A stretch of DNA of 64,000 nucleotides from Pontibacter oryzae (GTDB lineage: Bacteria; Bacteroidota; Bacteroidia; Cytophagales; Hymenobacteraceae): positions 620,001 through 684,000 of the forward strand of contig NZ_QWGE01000001.1 in the NCBI RefSeq assembly GCF_003576375.1, given 5' to 3'. Below the pieces are notes generated by a model. It was not told the origin of the DNA. It worked only from the letters and a program-made list of their open reading frames with translations, and searched no databases. How positions within the stretch are numbered: the stretch's first letter is position 1; the number at the start of each line of letters is the position of its first letter. The translations under genes were made by a program, and so were the position numbers. Shown here in pieces: positions 61,294-64,000 of this stretch.

Positions 61294-62688
61294 ATGAACG
61301 ATAAACAGCACACCATTAAAGCTCCGGTAACGGTATCGGGGGTTGGGTTGCATACTGGCGTGGTCTCGAACATGACGTTCAAGCCCGCGCCTATCAACCA
61401 TGGCTACAAGTTCCAGCGCATAGACATGCCAGGCCAGCCAATTGTAAACGCTGACGTGGATAATGTGGTGGACCTGTCGCGTGGCACAACGCTTGAGCAG
61501 AACGGTGCCCGCGTAAACACCGTGGAACACACCCTGGCCGCCCTTGTTGGCTTGCAGATAGACAATGTACTTATTGAGCTGGATGGCCCGGAGCCCCCGA
61601 TCATGGATGGCTCGTCTATCGAGTTCGTAAACGCCTTGCAGGAAGCTGGCCTTCAGGAGCAGAATGCGCTGCGCAACTACTTCGAGATCACACAGGGCAT
61701 CAGCTACAAAGATGAGGCTCGTGGCGTTGAGATAGCGGCCCTGCCCCTGGATGATTACCGCCTGACGGTAATGGTAGACTACAACTCGCCGGTGCTGGGT
61801 AGCCAGCATGCCTCCATCACTGACCTGAACCAATTCGAAAAAGAGATTGCCCCATGCCGCACGTTTGTGTTTTTGCATGAGTTGGAGATCCTCTTCAAGC
61901 AAAATTTGATTAAGGGCGGTGACCTGGATAACGCGATTGTGATTGTGGACCGTGTGGTGCAGGAAGAAGAACTAACGCAACTCTCTGAGCTCCTAAAAAA
62001 GCCAAAGGTAGCGGTAAAAGAGGAAGGCATTCTGAACAATACCGAGCTGCGTTATAAAAACGAACCTGCGCGCCACAAGCTGCTTGATATGCTAGGTGAC
62101 CTGGCTCTGATCGGGCGCCCGATTAAAGGGCAGATTCTGGCAGCCAGACCAGGCCATGCCGCAAACGTTGCCTTTGCCAAAAAGGTAAAGAAGATGATCC
62201 ATGAAGCGACCATCAAGAACGTGCCTACTTACGACCCTAAGAAGAAGCCGGTGATGGATATTAACCAGATTGCTGCTACATTGCCGCATCGGTATCCATT
62301 CCTGCTGATTGATAAAATCATCCATTTAGACGAAACGACGGTAACCGGCGTTAAGAATATAACCATGAATGAGCCTTTCTTTCAGGGCCACTTCCCGGGC
62401 AACCCCGTGCTGCCTGGCGTGATCCAGATTGAGGCAATGGCTCAGACGGGCGGCATCCTGGTGTTAAACACTGTGGAGAACCCCGAAGATTACTGGACTT
62501 ACTTCCTGGGCATTGATAAGTGCCGCTTTAAGCGTAAGGTAGTTCCGGGCGACACTATAATTTTTAAATGTGAACTGCTGGCTCCCATAAAGCGCGGTAT
62601 TGCCAAAATGAGCGGTCAGGCTTTTGTAGCCGGCCAACTGGTAATGGAAGCAGAAATGTCGGCAAGTATAGTAAAGAAAGACGCATGA
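61294..62688 (+). CDS. lpxC/fabZ: Bifunctional UDP-3-O-acyl-GlcNAc deacetylase / (3R)-hydroxyacyl-ACP dehydratase
   Basis: This 464-residue fusion is characteristic of Bacteroidota. Residues 1-300 are LpxC: 'VSGVGLHTGVVSNMTFKPA' (in two blocks), zinc ligands in 'EHTLAALVGLQIDNV' and 'RHKLLDMLGDLAL', and 'MDGSS'. LpxC performs the committed deacetylation of lipid A synthesis. Residues 318-464 are FabZ: 'LPHRYPFLLIDKI', the catalytic His in 'GHFPGNPVLPG' and Glu in 'IEAMAQTGG'. FabZ dehydrates 3-hydroxyacyl-ACP. The fusion ties lipid A and fatty acid flux together. It overlaps lpxA by 4 bp. Confidence 0.97.
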   Translation: MNDKQHTIKAPVTVSGVGLHTGVVSNMTFKPAPINHGYKFQRIDMPGQPIVNADVDNVVDLSRGTTLEQNGARVNTVEHTLAALVGLQIDNVLIELDGPEPPIMDGSSIEFVNALQEAGLQEQNALRNYFEITQGISYKDEARGVEIAALPLDDYRLTVMVDYNSPVLGSQHASITDLNQFEKEIAPCRTFVFLHELEILFKQNLIKGGDLDNAIVIVDRVVQEEELTQLSELLKKPKVAVKEEGILNNTELRYKNEPARHKLLDMLGDLALIGRPIKGQILAARPGHAANVAFAKKVKKMIHEATIKNVPTYDPKKKPVMDINQIAATLPHRYPFLLIDKIIHLDETTVTGVKNITMNEPFFQGHFPGNPVLPGVIQIEAMAQTGGILVLNTVENPEDYWTYFLGIDKCRFKRKVVPGDTIIFKCELLAPIKRGIAKMSGQAFVAGQLVMEAEMSASIVKKDA

Positions 62689-63476
62689 ATCAGCCATTAG
62701 CATACGTACATCCAGAGGCTAAAATCGCGCAAAATGTTGTAATTGAGCCATTTGCCACGATCCACAAAAATGTAGAGATCGGCGAAGGTACCTGGATCGG
62801 TTCCAACGCTGTGATTATGGAAGGCGCCCGCATCGGAAAGAATTGCAAGATTTTCCCTGGCGCAGTGATCTCTTCTATTCCGCAGGATTTAAAATTTGCC
62901 GGCGAGGTGACTACAGCGCACATCGGAGACAATACTGTAATCCGTGAGTATGTAACCGTTAGCCGCGGCACTATTGATAAGATGAAGACCTCTGTGGGCC
63001 AGAATTGCCTTGTAATGGCATACGCCCACGTTGCCCATGATTGCATGGTTGGAGACAACTGCATTATTGGTAACTCGGTGCAGATGGCCGGACACGTGGA
63101 GGTTGGCGATTTTGCCATCATCAGTGCTACTAGTGCCATTCATCAGTTCGTTAAAATCGGGTCGCACTCCTTTATCTCGGGCGGTTCATTGGTGCTGAAA
63201 GACGTGCCTCCGTTTGTGAAGGCTGCCCGTGAGCCACTCTCTTATGCAGGCATAAACTCTATTGGGTTGCGCCGCAGAGGCTATGTGAGCGAGCAGATTA
63301 ACGATATTCAGCATGTATACCGCCTGCTGTTTATGAATGGCCTTAATAACAGCCAGGCACTCGATAAGATTGAGGTTGAGCTGTCGCCGAGCCGTGAGCG
63401 TGACGACATCATTAATTTTGTGCGCAACTCTGGCCGCGGTATCATTAAAGGCTATTTCGCGAAAGATGCAAATTAA
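62685..63476 (+). CDS. lpxA: UDP-GlcNAc 3-O-acyltransferase
   Basis: This 263-residue enzyme catalyses the first step of lipid A synthesis. It is made of hexapeptide repeats (residues 5-190) with the catalytic His in 'YAHVAHDCMVGDN' and ends in the helical domain with 'SYAGINSIGLRRRGYV'. Length is standard. It overlaps lpxC/fabZ by 4 bp (ATGA) and the next ABC gene by 11 bp, so the three genes are translationally coupled. Confidence 0.97.
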   Translation: MNQPLAYVHPEAKIAQNVVIEPFATIHKNVEIGEGTWIGSNAVIMEGARIGKNCKIFPGAVISSIPQDLKFAGEVTTAHIGDNTVIREYVTVSRGTIDKMKTSVGQNCLVMAYAHVAHDCMVGDNCIIGNSVQMAGHVEVGDFAIISATSAIHQFVKIGSHSFISGGSLVLKDVPPFVKAAREPLSYAGINSIGLRRRGYVSEQINDIQHVYRLLFMNGLNNSQALDKIEVELSPSRERDDIINFVRNSGRGIIKGYFAKDAN

Positions 63477-64000
63477 CCTAACGGGTTTAGGTAAACGTTA
63501 TAATTACGAGTGGATTTTCCGGAACCTGACTTATACCTTTGAGTCAGGCACCGCTTATGCCATACTTGGGCATAACGGCTCCGGTAAATCCACTCTTCTT
63601 ACTATTTTAGCCGGGCATAACCTGGCCAGCGAGGGCGAGCTGTCATACCTTGCGTCTGGCAAAACCATTGCCCCGGACCATGCCTACCGCCACCTCTCGC
63701 TAACTGCCCCCTATTTGGAGCTTGTGGAAGAGTTTACGCTGCTAGAAATGCTCGACTTCCATACCCGCTTTAAGCCATTGCGCCACAGTTTAAGCAACTT
63801 GGATCTCGTGGACCGCATGGGTCTGCAGAAGTCAAAACACAAGTATGTAAAGGACTTCTCATCGGGTATGAAGCAGCGCCTGAAACTAGCCTTAGCCATT
63901 TACTCCGACAGCGGCATGCTGCTGCTTGATGAGCCAACCACCAACCTGGACCAGGAAGGCGTTGCCTGGTATCAGGAGCACATTGCTCAAAACCGGGAAG
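63466..64000 (+). CDS. ABC transporter ATP-binding protein (3' end outside window)
   Basis: The frame opens at the ATG at 63466, inside the end of lpxA, and is still open at the window edge (178 codons seen). It has Walker A 'LGHNGSGKSTLLTIL', signature 'KDFSSGMKQRLKLALAI' and Walker B 'MLLLDEPTTNLDQEG'. The cargo is unknown. Because it is coupled to lipid A genes, a role in envelope export is possible, but many Bacteroidota carry this gene here and no function has been firmly assigned to it as far as I know. Confidence 0.9.
   Translation, partial: MQINLTGLGKRYNYEWIFRNLTYTFESGTAYAILGHNGSGKSTLLTILAGHNLASEGELSYLASGKTIAPDHAYRHLSLTAPYLELVEEFTLLEMLDFHTRFKPLRHSLSNLDLVDRMGLQKSKHKYVKDFSSGMKQRLKLALAIYSDSGMLLLDEPTTNLDQEGVAWYQEHIAQNRE

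Noticed and set aside
61138..61902. A 254-codon minus-strand frame opposite lpxC
   Set aside because: It is antisense to the LpxC active-site region and has no motif; it is explained by codon bias of the real gene.
1..64000. tRNA or rRNA genes
   Set aside because: No CCA-ended cloverleaf with GTTCRANNC arm or rRNA-like segment was recognised by eye in the intergenic gaps; a dedicated scan could still find one.

Overview
The window looks like the chromosome of a Bacteroidota member, most likely of the Cytophagales/Hymenobacteraceae (Pontibacter-like) type. This rests on the T9SS regulator PorX, the fused LpxC/FabZ, the bifunctional RibBA, SurE, many TonB C-terminal-domain proteins, TAnnTTTG promoter boxes and near absence of Shine-Dalgarno sequences. 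The genus is inference; no rRNA or tRNA gene was found to fix it.

Layout. 1-28 kb: ordinary accessory and housekeeping genes. These are three tandem secreted TonB-C proteins, surE, a lipoprotein, DoxX, an M14 carboxypeptidase, PhzF, Dps, a DUF885 lipoprotein, a cupin, an SDR, a DUF3267 putative metallopeptidase with a HAD phosphatase, an ABC ATPase/permease pair, ribBA, an orphan glycosyltransferase, dnaG, a 1286-residue mosaic glycosidase/phosphoesterase, a macro-domain protein, an Mrp/Nfu Fe-S pair, and fumarylacetoacetase with a flavin reductase. 28-54 kb: a surface-polysaccharide (O-antigen or capsule type) cluster read entirely on the minus strand. 54-64 kb: alanine dehydrogenase, tsaE, porX, an HD phosphohydrolase and the lipid A genes lpxD, lpxC/fabZ and lpxA, then an ABC ATPase cut by the window end.

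The polysaccharide cluster contains two recognisable sugar pathways. One is a PglF/PglE/PglD/PglC-like set expected to make UDP-N,N'-diacetylbacillosamine and load it on undecaprenyl phosphate. The other (45.1-49.4 kb) is an NDP-hexose 2,3-dehydratase, a Gfo/Idh/MocA 3-ketoreductase, a 4-aminotransferase and an N-formyltransferase, with RmlA nearby. Taken together they predict a dTDP-4-formamido-2,4,6-trideoxyhexose. 2,3-Dehydratases of this family are best known from actinomycete antibiotic deoxysugar pathways, so finding one inside a Bacteroidota glycan cluster is the most interesting feature here. Eight glycosyltransferases, a Wzy-like polymerase, a Wzx-like flippase, a deacetylase, an acetyltransferase and a nucleotide-sugar dehydrogenase complete the cluster. 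Its core (about 39-51.8 kb) is much more AT-rich than its flanks and carries an IS5-family element.

At a smaller scale the window is full of dispersed repeats: 25-bp-arm palindromes, GGACAGGT palindromes, CCTCCCCT hairpins and CTAACT-type pyrimidine repeats. Two of these supply the C-terminal codons of genes. The hexamer AAGTAT/ATACTT is also strikingly over-represented on both strands outside the AT-rich island.
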